Below, piece after piece: positions 10,112 to 19,278 of a DNA stretch of 64,000 bases (position 1 is the first letter of the stretch; each line of letters starts with the position of its first letter). Made by a program: the position numbers and the translations under genes. The notes under the pieces were generated by a model, which worked only from the letters and a program-made list of their open reading frames with translations, was not told the DNA's origin and ran no database searches. The stretch comes from Haloarcula salina (lineage in GTDB: Archaea > Halobacteriota > Halobacteria > Halobacteriales > Haloarculaceae): positions 62,001-126,000 of the forward strand of contig NZ_WRXL01000004.1 of the NCBI RefSeq assembly GCF_010119195.1, given 5' to 3'.

Positions 10112-10387
10112 ATGCCCTCCACTCGGAACCACACCGCGATACAGGCGGTCCTCGCCGTGCTGTCGGTCGTCGTCCTCGCGTACAGTCTCCTGATCGTCCA
10201 GCAGGTCCTCCTCGGGCTCATCGTCGTCGTCCTGCCCTGGTTCGTCTATGCCGTCGTGTACGTCCTCTTGCGCTTCGTCCGGGCGCTCGAACGGATCGCG
10301 TCGGCGCTGGAACGGCAGGCCGAGTCGGAGAGCGACCGGTCACGAACCGCAGAGAGCACCCAGCGCGGAGGCGTCGAGGACGAGTGA
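10112..10387 (+). CDS. Small two-helix membrane protein with cytoplasmic charged tail
   Basis: 91 residues. Two adjacent hydrophobic helices span about 8-28 and 31-53, followed by an amphipathic helix (RFVRALERIASALERQAES) and a charged Ser/Glu/Arg tail. I recognise no family motif. It is followed after 10 bases by the J-domain gene on the same strand, so the two are probably co-transcribed. Confidence 0.7.
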   Translation: MPSTRNHTAIQAVLAVLSVVVLAYSLLIVQQVLLGLIVVVLPWFVYAVVYVLLRFVRALERIASALERQAESESDRSRTAESTQRGGVEDE

Positions 10388-10397
10388 GCGCGGCCGG

Positions 10398-11354
10398 ATG
10401 ACCGAGACGTTCTACGACGTGCTCGGCGTCGCTCCGGACGCGTCGACCGCGGACATCCAGGCGGCGTACCGCGCTCGACTCAAGGAGACCCACCCGGACG
10501 TGAGCGACGACGCCGACGCGGGCGAGGCGACGCAGCGCCTCATCGAAGCCCGAGACGTGCTCACCGACGCGGACGAGCGGGCGCGATACGACCGCCTCGG
10601 CCACGCGGCGTACGTCTCGGGCGAATCCGCTGGGGCGGGCGACGGAAGCACCGTCTCGGAGGCCGCGCGGCGGGCGGGCTACGGCGGCGACGCGACCGAC
10701 GACGGAGCGGACGGGGACACGTCGGCGAACGCCGGTTCGAGCGCGGACGAGGCCCACGAGCGCGGACAATCGCGCGCCGAGCGCGAGCGCCGGGCCGGCG
10801 AGCGGGTCAGCGAGGAGCGACGGCGTCGGTCGGCGGGGGATTCGACCGCCGATGAAGGGGACGACACGGGCGACGCGGCCGGCGACTCGGACGGCGACGC
10901 GTCCCGAACTGACGACGGCTGGACCACCGGATCGACGGCGACGGACCGGACCACCGGCGGGGACGGCGTCTGGAACTCCTCGTCGACGTACAGCGTCCGC
11001 CAGCGCGCGCCGGCCACGGGCGGACGGCGGTTCGAGATGCCCACCGGCCGGGAGCTCACGCTGTTCGGGATCACCTTCGCACTCTACCCGGTGTTGCTGT
11101 TCAGCGCGCTGCTGCCGGCGTTCCCGCTGTGGGTCAACGTCGTCATCGGAATTTGTACGGTCCTGCTGATCGGCTACCTCCAGTCCGAGCCCGTCATCGC
11201 CATCGGGGTGTTCGGGACCTGGAGCCTGGCGACGGCGGCGGCGCTGGTCGTGTTGAACGTCGGCGCGCTCTCGGTACTCGGCCTGCTCGCGCTGGCCGGG
11301 ACCTGGCTCCCGTTCGGGTTCTCGCTGCTGACGGCCGCCGCGCTCCGGGTGTGA
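10398..11354 (+). CDS. J-domain protein anchored by C-terminal membrane helices
   Basis: 318 residues from ATG 10398. Residues 1-70 are a J domain with the HPD motif at 32-34 (KETHPDVSD) and the flanking YDVLGVAPDAS and YDRLG signatures. Residues 75-205 are acidic, Asp/Ser/Arg-rich and probably disordered. The C-terminus (about 225-318) has three hydrophobic helices. It lacks the Gly/Phe and zinc-finger parts of DnaJ, so it is a specialised co-chaperone that would recruit an Hsp70 to the membrane. The client is unknown. Confidence 0.83.
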   Translation: MTETFYDVLGVAPDASTADIQAAYRARLKETHPDVSDDADAGEATQRLIEARDVLTDADERARYDRLGHAAYVSGESAGAGDGSTVSEAARRAGYGGDATDDGADGDTSANAGSSADEAHERGQSRAERERRAGERVSEERRRRSAGDSTADEGDDTGDAAGDSDGDASRTDDGWTTGSTATDRTTGGDGVWNSSSTYSVRQRAPATGGRRFEMPTGRELTLFGITFALYPVLLFSALLPAFPLWVNVVIGICTVLLIGYLQSEPVIAIGVFGTWSLATAAALVVLNVGALSVLGLLALAGTWLPFGFSLLTAAALRV

Positions 11355-11375
11355 TGCGGCCGCCGATGGGAGTCG

Positions 11376-13154
11376 CTACGCGTCGGCAAGCCGGTCGGCG
11401 ACCCGCTCGGCCACTCGCTCGCGGACCGCGTGGCTGTCTCCGGCGTCGAAGCGGACCTCGATGACCTGCGTGCCGTCGCGGTCGAGCGACGCGCCGAACC
11501 GCTCGCCGAACTCGCGTCGATCGGTCGCTCGCTCGAAGTCGAGCGCGTACAGCGCCCCGGTCGGTTCGAAATCGAGGCCGTGCGGGGTGCGGAACTGCTC
11601 CTCGAAGGTCGGGTGGTCCTCGATGGGGAGCACGTGGAAGATGCCGCCGCCGTCGTTGTTGAGCAAGACGACGGTCGCGTCGACGCCGCAGCGTCCCAGC
11701 GCGAGCAGCCCGTTCATGTCGTGATAGTACGCCAGGTCGCCCGTGACGAGCACGAGCGGGTCGTCTGTCGCGCTCCCTGCTCCGAGCGCCGTCGAGGTGA
11801 TGCCGTCGATGCCGCTGGCCCCGCGGTTGCCGAGGACGGTGAGGTCGGCGGCCCGCGGCCGGCCGAAGCGGTCGGCGTCGCGGACGGGCATGCTGTTGGA
11901 GACGAACAGCGTCGTCGGGTCGGGCGCGAGCGCCGTCGCGTCCGCGAGGACGCCGCCCTCCCAGTACGTCTCGTCGAGCGTGGCCGCGACCGCGTCCCAG
12001 TGGACGCGCTCGGCGGTCGCGAACCGCTCGCGCCACGCCGTGTCGATGTCGCCGAGCGGCTCCGCAGCGAGCGCGTCCGCCGTGGCGTCCTCGTCGGCGA
12101 CGATGAGATCGGTCGCGGTGAACTCCGCCTCCGGCCAGCCGCCCGTCGGATCGACGACGACCTGCCGGCAGTCGGCGTCCCGGAGATAGCGCCGGAGCGG
12201 CTTCGAGGTTGGCGACGCGCCGAAGCGCAGGACCACGTCGGGGTCGCTCCACCCCGCGACCGCGTCGGAGCCGAGGTAGCCGTCGTAGCCGCCACAGACC
12301 GGCACGTCGAGTCGTTCGACGTGCGGCCCGAAGCGGAGGTCCGACAGCGGGTCGGCGAGGACCGGGAAGCCGGTCGCGGCCGCCAGTCGCTCCAGCGCGT
12401 CGGCGCTCAGGCCGCCGTCCGCGGGCCCGGCGACCAGCAGGCCGCGGTCGGCGGCCGCCACGGCGTCGCGAAGGCGTTCCACCGCGGCCGCATCGGGCGT
12501 CGCGCCGCCCTCGCTGGTCGTCACGAACGGCCCGTCTCGGCCCGTCTCGGCCGCCCGGTCGCCGCCGGCCCAGTCGTCGGGGACGCCCGCCGGGTGGTCG
12601 GCCGGGACTCGCGTCGGTTCCAGCGGCTTGCGGAACCGACAGTTGAGGTGGACGGGGCCGGGGTCGCTGCCGGTGCTCGCCGCGAGCGCGCGGGCCGCCG
12701 TGGTCCGGAGCATCCGAACCTTGCGGGGCTCCGCCTCCGGTTCGGGCATGTCGCGGTACCAGCGGACGGCGTCGCCGTAGAGCTTCTCCTGGTCGACGGT
12801 CTGGTTCGCGCCGCTGTCGATGAGCTCCGGCGGCCGGTCGGCCGTCAGAAGCAGGAGCGGGACGCCCGATTGGGTCGCCTCGATAACGGCCGGGTGGTAG
12901 TTCGCGGCGGCGGTCCCGGAGGTGCAGACCAGCGGCGTCGGCGTCCCGGTCCGGCGGCCGCGGCCGAGCGCGAAGAAGGCCGCCGAGCGCTCGTCGAGGT
13001 GGGAGAACACTTCCACGTCGGGGTGTTCGGCGAAGGCCACCGTCAGCGGCGTCGAGCGGCTCCCAGGGGAGAGACACACGGCGTCGACGCCGCCGGCGAC
13101 GAGTTCCTCGACGAGCGTCTCCGCCCACAGCGTGTTGACGTTGGGCGCGGTCAT
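11376..13154 (-). CDS. menD: SEPHCHC synthase MenD
   Basis: 592 residues from ATG 13154. Thiamine-diphosphate enzyme: N-terminal PYR domain with SPGSRSTPLTVAFAEH and LDERSAAFFALGRGRRTG, then CTSGTAAANYHPAVIEA and LTADRPPEL, and a C-terminal PP domain with GNRGASGIDGITSTALG and GDLAYYHDMNGLL. It joins isochorismate to 2-oxoglutarate. The ATG overlaps the stop of menF (ATGA), so menF-menD are translationally coupled. Slightly longer in-frame starts exist but run into menF. Confidence 0.93.
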   Translation of the reverse strand: MTAPNVNTLWAETLVEELVAGGVDAVCLSPGSRSTPLTVAFAEHPDVEVFSHLDERSAAFFALGRGRRTGTPTPLVCTSGTAAANYHPAVIEATQSGVPLLLLTADRPPELIDSGANQTVDQEKLYGDAVRWYRDMPEPEAEPRKVRMLRTTAARALAASTGSDPGPVHLNCRFRKPLEPTRVPADHPAGVPDDWAGGDRAAETGRDGPFVTTSEGGATPDAAAVERLRDAVAAADRGLLVAGPADGGLSADALERLAAATGFPVLADPLSDLRFGPHVERLDVPVCGGYDGYLGSDAVAGWSDPDVVLRFGASPTSKPLRRYLRDADCRQVVVDPTGGWPEAEFTATDLIVADEDATADALAAEPLGDIDTAWRERFATAERVHWDAVAATLDETYWEGGVLADATALAPDPTTLFVSNSMPVRDADRFGRPRAADLTVLGNRGASGIDGITSTALGAGSATDDPLVLVTGDLAYYHDMNGLLALGRCGVDATVVLLNNDGGGIFHVLPIEDHPTFEEQFRTPHGLDFEPTGALYALDFERATDRREFGERFGASLDRDGTQVIEVRFDAGDSHAVRERVAERVADRLADA

Positions 13155-14485
13155 TCCAGTTCGTCCAGAATCGGCCGATATTTGAGCTGTACCTCGTCCC
13201 ACTCGCGGTCGGGGTCGCTGTCTTCGACGATGCCCGCGCCGGCGAACAACGTCGCCTCGCGGTCCGTGGCGACGGCCGAACGGATGCCGACGGCGAAGGT
13301 GCCATTGCCGGCGGCGTCGACCCAGCCGATGGGCGCGGCGTACCAGCCGCGGTCGAACGCCTCGGTCTCGCGGATGGTCCGCAGGGCGGCGTCCGGCGGC
13401 AGGCCGCCGACGGCCGGCGTCGGGTGGAGCGCCTCCACCAGCGAGAGGACGTGCTCGTCGGTCCCGAGCTCGGCCGTGATCGAGGTCCGGAGGTGCTGGA
13501 CGGTGGCGAGTCGGCGGACGGTCCGGTCACCGATGCGCACCGTCGTCGCGAACGGTCCCAGTTGGTCGCGGATGGCGTCGGCGACGAGCTTCTGCTCGTG
13601 GCGATCCTTCTCGCTGTCGAGGAGCTCGGCGGCCAGCCACTCGTCCTCGGCGGGCGTGTCGCCCCGTCCCGTCGAGCCGGCCAGCGCCTCCGTCCTGACG
13701 GTGCGTCCGCGGACGGAGACAAGCCGCTCGGGCGTCGCCCCGAAGAACGTCCCGCCGGCCTCGGGCGAGAGCATGAACCGGTAGCAGTCCGGGTAGGTCC
13801 GCGAGAGCCGCTCCATCACGTCGGGGACCGAGAGGTCAGAGGCGAGGGCGACGCGGAGGCTCTGGGCGAGGACGACCTTCTGGAGGTCGCCGCGGGCGAC
13901 GCTCTCCAGCGCCGCGCCCACCTGGTCGCGCCAGCCGGCCTGCGTCGGCGTCCGCTCGCGGCGCGTGATTCCCGGCGGCCCGGGCGACTCGCGCCCGGAG
14001 AGCGTGTCGAGTCGGTCGCGCCAGTCGTCCAGGAGAGCGGCGGCCTCCGCGGCGGCGTCGGGCCCCGTCGCGGCCGTCGTGAGCCACGCGTCCTCGTCTC
14101 GGACGGTCACCTGGACCTCGGGGAGGAAGAACGCCGCGCTGGGAAAGCCGGTCCAGGGGGAGGCTCCGTCGTGGTCGCCGTTGTGGAAGGCGAATCCACC
14201 GAACAGCCGCGGCCGCGCCGCGCTCGGGAGGTCGTCGGGGACCGAACAGCCCTCGAACAGCGCCTCGACGGCGGTCCGCACGTCGGCGAACCGCGACTCG
14301 CCGTCGGCGGTCACGGTCGCCGCGCTCCCGCGGGCCGCGATCGACTCGGTGCCGGCCGCCCAGTAGAACCGGGGACGCGCGTCCGTTTCGAGGAACGCCC
14401 GCACCGGTGCGCGCTCGAGGCGACACCCACGTGCGACGACCGTTGTCTCACCAACCGTCGTCTCGTCACCACGCAGTGGTTCCAT
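13151..14485 (-). CDS. menF: Isochorismate synthase MenF
   Basis: 444 residues from ATG 14485; an ATG eight codons earlier is also possible. The C-terminal half is the chorismate-binding domain: KVVLAQSLRVAL, FMLSPEAGGTFFGATPERLV, ALAGSTGRGDTPAEDEW, LLDSEKDRHEQKLV, LRTSITAEL, LHPTPAVGGLP, FDRGWYAAPIGWVDAAGNG and FAGAGIVEDSDPDREWDE. It converts chorismate to isochorismate, the entry to menaquinone synthesis. Salicylate synthases look similar, but coupling to menD supports MenF. Confidence 0.92.
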   Translation of the reverse strand: MEPLRGDETTVGETTVVARGCRLERAPVRAFLETDARPRFYWAAGTESIAARGSAATVTADGESRFADVRTAVEALFEGCSVPDDLPSAARPRLFGGFAFHNGDHDGASPWTGFPSAAFFLPEVQVTVRDEDAWLTTAATGPDAAAEAAALLDDWRDRLDTLSGRESPGPPGITRRERTPTQAGWRDQVGAALESVARGDLQKVVLAQSLRVALASDLSVPDVMERLSRTYPDCYRFMLSPEAGGTFFGATPERLVSVRGRTVRTEALAGSTGRGDTPAEDEWLAAELLDSEKDRHEQKLVADAIRDQLGPFATTVRIGDRTVRRLATVQHLRTSITAELGTDEHVLSLVEALHPTPAVGGLPPDAALRTIRETEAFDRGWYAAPIGWVDAAGNGTFAVGIRSAVATDREATLFAGAGIVEDSDPDREWDEVQLKYRPILDELE

Positions 14486-14724
14486 CACCCAGGCCTTAGG
14501 ATTGCGCACCTTTGAGCCTAACTATACGCTCGATTCTCGACACCGGCGCGCGGTCCGACGAGCGGAGACCGACCTGTGCGACCCGCGGTGCGGTCCGGTG
14601 TGGCCGTCGCACGACTCGGCGCGACAGGGATTACGGTTGCGCGAAGTTCACATCCCGATTCGCGAACATCCTCTCACGGTTTCGGAATTGGAATTTCCGA
14701 AAGTCCGTACCGACCCCCGTCAAG

Positions 14725-14749
14725 TTTAAATAGGGCTTAGTCGAAGCCC
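14725..14749 (+). promoter_or_regulatory. TATA-like box followed by an inverted repeat, promoter of the RHH gene
   Basis: TTTAAATAG at 14725-14733 is a good haloarchaeal TATA element 28-36 bases before ATG 14761. It runs directly into the inverted repeat GGGCTT-AGTCG-AAGCCC (14733-14749). A dyad placed right at the expected start of transcription is a natural operator for the ribbon-helix-helix protein encoded just downstream; that use is inference. Confidence 0.5.
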
Positions 14750-14760
14750 CCTATGTTGCG

Positions 14761-14976
14761 ATGCCCAAGGTAGAGATCAATATCCCGGAACATCTCGAGA
14801 TGCAGATCGCTCAGCTCGTCGAGCAGGGCGAGTTCCTCAACCGCGAGGAGGCAATCGAAGACCTCCTGTCGACCGGGCTGAAGGCGTACAAGACCTCCGG
14901 CCCGCAGGACGAGGACGAGGAACCAGGCTTCGAAGAGGACGGCATGATGGGTCACGACGACGAGTACGTCTTCTGA
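14761..14976 (+). CDS. Ribbon-helix-helix (CopG-like) DNA-binding protein
   Basis: 71 residues. The beta-strand and two helices of an RHH fold are readable in MPKVEINIPEHLEMQIAQLV and FLNREEAIEDLLSTGLKAY, then an acidic tail (DEDEEPGFEEDG). RHH proteins bind inverted repeats as dimers; there is one immediately upstream, so autoregulation is likely. It is a small conserved haloarchaeal type without a partner toxin nearby. Confidence 0.8.
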   Translation: MPKVEINIPEHLEMQIAQLVEQGEFLNREEAIEDLLSTGLKAYKTSGPQDEDEEPGFEEDGMMGHDDEYVF

Positions 14977-15048
14977 GGCTGCGGCCGTGAGAGTCTGGTA
15001 TCTCTTCTCAAGCAATTCTTATGCGGCTGCCAACACATACTGTTAGCC

Positions 15049-15330
15049 ATGCACAAAGACGAACTTCTCGAACTGCACGAACAGATGGTGACGATCATGG
15101 AGTACTTCCGCGACGAGATGGACTCGGTCGACCCGGACCTCTTCGACGCCTACCAGGAACTCGACGTGCGGCCCTCGGACGTCCACAAGTCCAAGAGCGA
15201 GCACAAACACGCCGTGTTCGTCCTCGGGAACTCGCTCGCGACGGCGATGAGCGAAGACGAGTTCTCCGACGCGGGCCGCGTCAGCAAGCGCATGAAGGAA
15301 CTGGCCGAAGACGCCGAACGCAAGCTGTAA
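15049..15330 (+). CDS. UPF0058 family protein
   Basis: 93 residues, helical, matching the archaeal UPF0058 pattern: MHKDELLELHEQMVTIMEYF at the start and SKSEHKHAVFVLGNSLATAM in the middle. Function in the family is not established. A TATA-like TTCTTATG lies about 30 bases before the ATG, so it has its own, probably leaderless, transcript. Confidence 0.85.
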   Translation: MHKDELLELHEQMVTIMEYFRDEMDSVDPDLFDAYQELDVRPSDVHKSKSEHKHAVFVLGNSLATAMSEDEFSDAGRVSKRMKELAEDAERKL

Positions 15331-15417
15331 CGGTCTCTCTGCCGACGATCTAGTTCGTCTCTCTCGATTCGATTTTTCGTCTCCGTCTCCCGGCTCCGAC
15401 GCCGGAGCGGCGCGGAC

Positions 15418-15945
15418 CTACGGCTCCAGCGTGGTCTCGCCGTCGAGCTCGGTGTACATCTCCGGGTCGGTCCGGAACTTCAGGACGTTGTGGACCACGG
15501 AGTTGCGGACGTTCAGGACCACTTCGCCGTGGTCCTTGTAGAAGTCGTGAATCCAGCGCGACTCGGCGGTCCGGCTCGGGAACATCATCACCGACTTCCA
15601 CTGGTACTCGCCGTCGGAGAGGAAGTAAAAGAGCGTGTGGCGGTCGTCGCGGATGGACACCATCGCGTCGTGCCACGAGTCCGCGAAGTGCTCGGGGTTG
15701 AACTTGAACTCGAAGAGCGCGAAGTTAAACAGCGACTCGTTCGGGATGATGGCCTCCCTGAACACCCCCTCGTCGCGCATCTTCCGGATGGACTCGCTGA
15801 CGGTCACGTGAGACACGTCGATGTCGTACTCCGACTCCAGGATGTCGGCGAGTTCGCGAGACGAGCGCTGGGGGTCCGCAGAGAGCTCCCTGAGGATGGT
15901 CACGTCCCGTTCGGTGAACTCCCAGTCGGGCGTGTCGCCGTTCAT
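15418..15945 (-). CDS. Lrp/AsnC-like winged helix-turn-helix regulator
   Basis: 175 residues. The N-terminal HTH is FTERDVTILRELSADPQRSSRELADIL followed by VSHVTVSESIRKMRDEGVF, in the Lrp style. The C-terminal 110 residues (NFALFEFKFNPEHF, LFYFLSDGEYQWKSVMMF) form a distinct effector domain rather than the usual RAM domain. It lies 46 bases after the enoyl-CoA hydratase on the same strand, so the two may be co-transcribed and the regulator may act on fatty-acid or aromatic acyl-CoA genes; this is inference. Confidence 0.78.
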   Translation of the reverse strand: MNGDTPDWEFTERDVTILRELSADPQRSSRELADILESEYDIDVSHVTVSESIRKMRDEGVFREAIIPNESLFNFALFEFKFNPEHFADSWHDAMVSIRDDRHTLFYFLSDGEYQWKSVMMFPSRTAESRWIHDFYKDHGEVVLNVRNSVVHNVLKFRTDPEMYTELDGETTLEP

Positions 15946-15991
15946 ACGGCTAGTCGCGTACCGCTCGTTGTGACGTTTTCGGACGCGCGGG

Positions 15992-16786
15992 CTAGCGCCC
16001 CTCGAACGACGGCTCCCGCCGCTGGGCGAACGCGCGGGCCCCCTCCTCGTGGTCGCGGGTCGTGAACGCCAGTCCCTGCGCGGCGGCCTCGTTTTCGAGC
16101 GCCTGCTCGAGGGACGCCTCGCTGCCGCGGTCGAGCAGCCGCTTCGCCTGTCCGAGGGCGACCGTCGGTCCCTCGGCGATAGTCGTCACCATGTTCTCGA
16201 CGCCCTCCTCGAAGGATTCGGTCTCGAACAGGCGGGTGAACAGGCCGAGTTCGCGGGCCGCGTCCGCGTCGAGGAGTTCGCCGGTGAAGACCAGTTCCTT
16301 GGCCTTGTTCGGGCCGACGATTCGGGGCAGGAAGTACGACACCCCCGAGTCGATGGCCAGGCCCACCCGGCGGAAGCCGAAACCGATCTTCGCGTCCGGG
16401 CTGGCGAACTGCACGTCGCAGGCGAGCGCCAGCCCCGCACCGGCACCGAACGCTGGGCCGTCGATCTTCGCGACGACCGGGCGGTCACAGCCGTCGACGG
16501 CCAGTATCGCGTCGTGGATGGCGGCGAGGACGCTGTCGACGCGCTCGGACGGCGGCTGGTCGCTCTCGACGCCGTCGAGCATCGCCTCGATGTCGCCGCC
16601 CGCGCAGAACGCCGAGCCCGCGCCGTCGAGCACCACGCATCGGGCGTCCCCGTCGCCGATTGCCTCGAACGCGTCGGTCAGTTCCTCGGCCAGCCGCTTC
16701 GAGAGGGCGTTGCGGGCATCAGGTCGGTTCAGCGTCACCGTCGTCACGTCCCCGTCGGTCGAGCGCGTGACAAGCTCCTCTGACAT
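15992..16786 (-). CDS. Enoyl-CoA hydratase/isomerase family protein
   Basis: 264 residues, crotonase fold: LNRPDARNALSKRLAEELTDAF, GAGSAFCAGGDIEAML (oxyanion loop), DGPAFGAGAGLALACDVQFAS and VGLAIDSGVSYFLPRIVGPNKAKELVFTGELLDA. The general reaction is addition of water to enoyl-CoA or double-bond shift; the exact substrate cannot be read. The Ser/Asp at the catalytic positions resembles the PaaG/PaaF group as much as beta-oxidation hydratases. Confidence 0.86.
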   Translation of the reverse strand: MSEELVTRSTDGDVTTVTLNRPDARNALSKRLAEELTDAFEAIGDGDARCVVLDGAGSAFCAGGDIEAMLDGVESDQPPSERVDSVLAAIHDAILAVDGCDRPVVAKIDGPAFGAGAGLALACDVQFASPDAKIGFGFRRVGLAIDSGVSYFLPRIVGPNKAKELVFTGELLDADAARELGLFTRLFETESFEEGVENMVTTIAEGPTVALGQAKRLLDRGSEASLEQALENEAAAQGLAFTTRDHEEGARAFAQRREPSFEGR

Positions 16787-16892
16787 GGCCGAGTCGACTC
16801 CCGGGACGGAGATAACTGTGGTGACTGTCAGCGAGCCGCGAACCGATGTCCTTGGGCAGTACCTTTTGACGGGGTGCGGACGTTGTCACCGT

Positions 16893-18290
16893 ATGCGCCT
16901 CCACTGGCATCGACGAGACCTGCGGGCGACGGACAACGCCGGGCTCGCGGCGGCGAGTCCGTCGGACCCCGTCGTCCCCGTGTTCGTCTTCGACAGGGCC
17001 GTCCTCGACCACGCCGCACCGCCGCGAGTCGCGTTCATGCTCGACGCGCTCGACAGCCTCAGGGCGTGGTACCGCGAGCGCGGGAGCGACCTCGTCGTCG
17101 CCGAGGGCGACCCGCGAGAGGTAGTGCCGGACCTCGCCGCGGAATACGGCGCGGAGACGGTGACGTGGGGAAAGGACTACTCCGGTCTCGCGCGCGAACG
17201 CGACGCGGCGGTCCGCCGGTCGCTGGACGACGCCGGCGTCTCCCGCGAGGCCGTCCAGAACGCCGTCCTGCACGAACCGGGCGAGATCACGACCAACGAC
17301 GGCGACCCCTACAGCGTGTTCACCTACTTCGGACGGAAGTGGCACGACCGGGAGAAGGCCGCGCCCTACGACGCCCCCGACGCCGACGCGCTCGCGGCGG
17401 TCGAGGGCGACGACCTGCCGACGCTCGCGGACCTCGGCTTCGACGACCCGGAGGCAGACGTGCCGACCGCCGGGACCGGCGCGGCCCGTTCGTTGCTCGA
17501 CGACTTCCTGGACGAGGACGTCTACCGCTACGACGAGCGCCGCGACTATCCCGCCGACGAGTGCACGTCCCAGCTCTCGCCACACCTGAAGTTCGGGACC
17601 GTCGGTATCCGCGAGGTGTACGAGCGCACCGAGGCGGCGGCGGACGGCGTCGGCGGCGACCGGCGCGAGTCGGTCCGGGAGTTCCAGTCACAGCTCGCCT
17701 GGCGGGAGTTCTACGCGCAGGTGCTGTTCGCGTACCCGAGCGTCGTCACGTCGAACTACAAGTCCTACGAGAACCCCATCGATTGGGAGAACGACGGGGA
17801 CCTCCTGCAGGCGTGGAAGGACGGCGAGACGGGCTACCCCATCGTCGACGCCGGGATGCGCCAGCTCCGCGAGGAGGCGTACGTGCACAACCGCGTGCGG
17901 ATGATCGTCGCCTCCTTCCTCACCAAGGACCTGCTGGTGGACTGGCGCTACGGCTACGAGTGGTTCCGGGAGAAACTGGTCGACCACGACACGGCCAACG
18001 ACAACGGCGGCTGGCAGTGGGCCGCGTCGACGGGGACCGACGCCCAGCCGTACTTTCGCATCTTCAATCCGATGACGCAGGGCGAGGACTACGACCCCGA
18101 CGCCGAGTACATCAAGCGGTACGTCCCGGAGCTCCGGGACACCGACCCCGAGGTCATCCACGACTGGAACGAGTGCTCGCTCACCCAGCGGCGAAACGCC
18201 GCGCCCGACTACCCGGACCCGGTCGTCGATCACGGGGAGCGCCGCGAGCGGGCGCTGGCGATGTTCGAACGCGCACGAGGCGACGACTGA
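16893..18290 (+). CDS. phr: Deoxyribodipyrimidine photolyase (cryptochrome/photolyase family)
   Basis: 465 residues from ATG 16893. The N-terminal Rossmann antenna domain begins MRLHWHRRDLRATDNAGLA; the C-terminal FAD domain has TSQLSPHLKFGTVGIREVYE, QLAWREFYAQVLF, YPIVDAGMRQLREEAYVHNR, MIVASFLTKDLLVDWRYG and the flavin-binding signature NDNGGWQWAASTGTDAQPYF. The Trp chain residues for photoreduction are present. It repairs cyclobutane pyrimidine dimers with blue/UVA light, an expected function in a sunlit brine organism. The gene is divergent from the enoyl-CoA hydratase. Confidence 0.93.
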   Translation: MRLHWHRRDLRATDNAGLAAASPSDPVVPVFVFDRAVLDHAAPPRVAFMLDALDSLRAWYRERGSDLVVAEGDPREVVPDLAAEYGAETVTWGKDYSGLARERDAAVRRSLDDAGVSREAVQNAVLHEPGEITTNDGDPYSVFTYFGRKWHDREKAAPYDAPDADALAAVEGDDLPTLADLGFDDPEADVPTAGTGAARSLLDDFLDEDVYRYDERRDYPADECTSQLSPHLKFGTVGIREVYERTEAAADGVGGDRRESVREFQSQLAWREFYAQVLFAYPSVVTSNYKSYENPIDWENDGDLLQAWKDGETGYPIVDAGMRQLREEAYVHNRVRMIVASFLTKDLLVDWRYGYEWFREKLVDHDTANDNGGWQWAASTGTDAQPYFRIFNPMTQGEDYDPDAEYIKRYVPELRDTDPEVIHDWNECSLTQRRNAAPDYPDPVVDHGERRERALAMFERARGDD

Positions 18291-18477
18291 GCGGACGACG
18301 CTCGTGACGACCGGCGTGAATGTGCCGCTTCCTGACACCCGCTCGACGCCGATATCTGGCTGGGCGAGCGACGGCCGAACGGCGACTCCCTCACCGTGTG
18401 CATGAGTGGTGATACCATACGGCTCCTAAACGTTTAACAGGCAGCCGCGCGACAGGTACCGATGGAGGCGTTTTCAT

Positions 18478-19089
18478 ATGTCCGAACATTCCAATCCCGA
18501 ACTGCCACCGCTCCCGTACGACTACGACGCGCTGGAGCCCCACATCTCCGAGCAGGTGCTCACCTGGCACCACGACACCCACCACCAGGGCTACGTAAAC
18601 GGCCTCGAATCGGCCGAGGAGACACTCGCCGAGAACCGCGAGGCGGGCGACTTCTCGTCGAGCGCCGGCGCGCTCGGCAACGTCACCCACAACGGCTGTG
18701 GTCACTACCTCCACACGCTGTTCTGGGAGAACATGGACCCCAACGGCGGCGGCGAGCCGGAGGGCGACCTCCGCGACCGCATCGAGGAGGACTTCGGCTC
18801 CTACGAGGGCTGGAAGGGCGAGTTCGAGGCCGCGGCCTCGGCCGCCGGCGGCTGGGCGCTGCTGGTCTACGACCCCGTCGCCAAGCAGCTCCGCAACGTC
18901 AAGGTCGACAAGCACGACCAGGGCGCGCTCTGGGGCGCACACCCGGTCCTCGCGCTCGACGTCTGGGAGCACTCCTACTACTACGACTACGGTCCGGCTC
19001 GCGGTGACTTCATCGACGCATTCTTCGAGGTCGTCGACTGGGACAAGGCCGCCGAAGAGTACCAGAAGTCGGTCGAACACTTCGAGTAA
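18478..19089 (+). CDS. sod: Superoxide dismutase (Mn/Fe family)
   Basis: 203 residues. Metal ligands are all visible: His22 (LEPHIS), His79 (LHTLFW), Asp161 and His165 (DVWEHSYYYDYG). The conserved HHDTHHQGYV and GGWALLVYD segments are intact. It converts superoxide to oxygen and peroxide in the cytoplasm; haloarchaeal members use Mn. A TATA-like CGTTTAAC (18431-18438) lies about 40 bases upstream, and a T6 run follows the stop. It is next to a photolyase, both being light/oxidation protection functions, but each seems to have its own promoter. Confidence 0.95.
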   Translation: MSEHSNPELPPLPYDYDALEPHISEQVLTWHHDTHHQGYVNGLESAEETLAENREAGDFSSSAGALGNVTHNGCGHYLHTLFWENMDPNGGGEPEGDLRDRIEEDFGSYEGWKGEFEAAASAAGGWALLVYDPVAKQLRNVKVDKHDQGALWGAHPVLALDVWEHSYYYDYGPARGDFIDAFFEVVDWDKAAEEYQKSVEHFE

Positions 19090-19105
19090 CGGACAGCACT
19101 CGACA

Positions 19106-19111
19106 TTTTTT
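19106..19111 (+). terminator. Oligo-T terminator after superoxide dismutase
   Basis: Six T followed by CGCG, 17 bases past the sod stop codon, a usual haloarchaeal transcription end. Confidence 0.5.
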
Positions 19112-19245
19112 CGCGCGGTCGCGCCTACACCGGGAGCGTCGCGTGTGCGCGTCGGTTCTCCCGACGGTTGGACCGGTAAATATTACGAGCCACTCACACG
19201 AATCGGGTCGCTGACTGTCGGTTCCCGCCGTGGGCTAGGATACTG

Positions 19246-19254
19246 TTTTATGAG
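19246..19254 (+). promoter_or_regulatory. TATA-like box of the permuted binding-protein gene
   Basis: TTTTATGAG ends 25 bases before ATG 19279, the spacing expected for a leaderless haloarchaeal transcript. It shows the gene has its own promoter and is not part of the convergent liv operon. Confidence 0.5.
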
Positions 19255-19278
19255 AGCACGAGTGTTGTATAGGTAGGT

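Noticed and set aside
11430-13784. 784-codon plus-strand frame across menD and menF
   Set aside because: Spans two well-identified genes on the other strand; composition is that of an antisense shadow in G/C-rich DNA.
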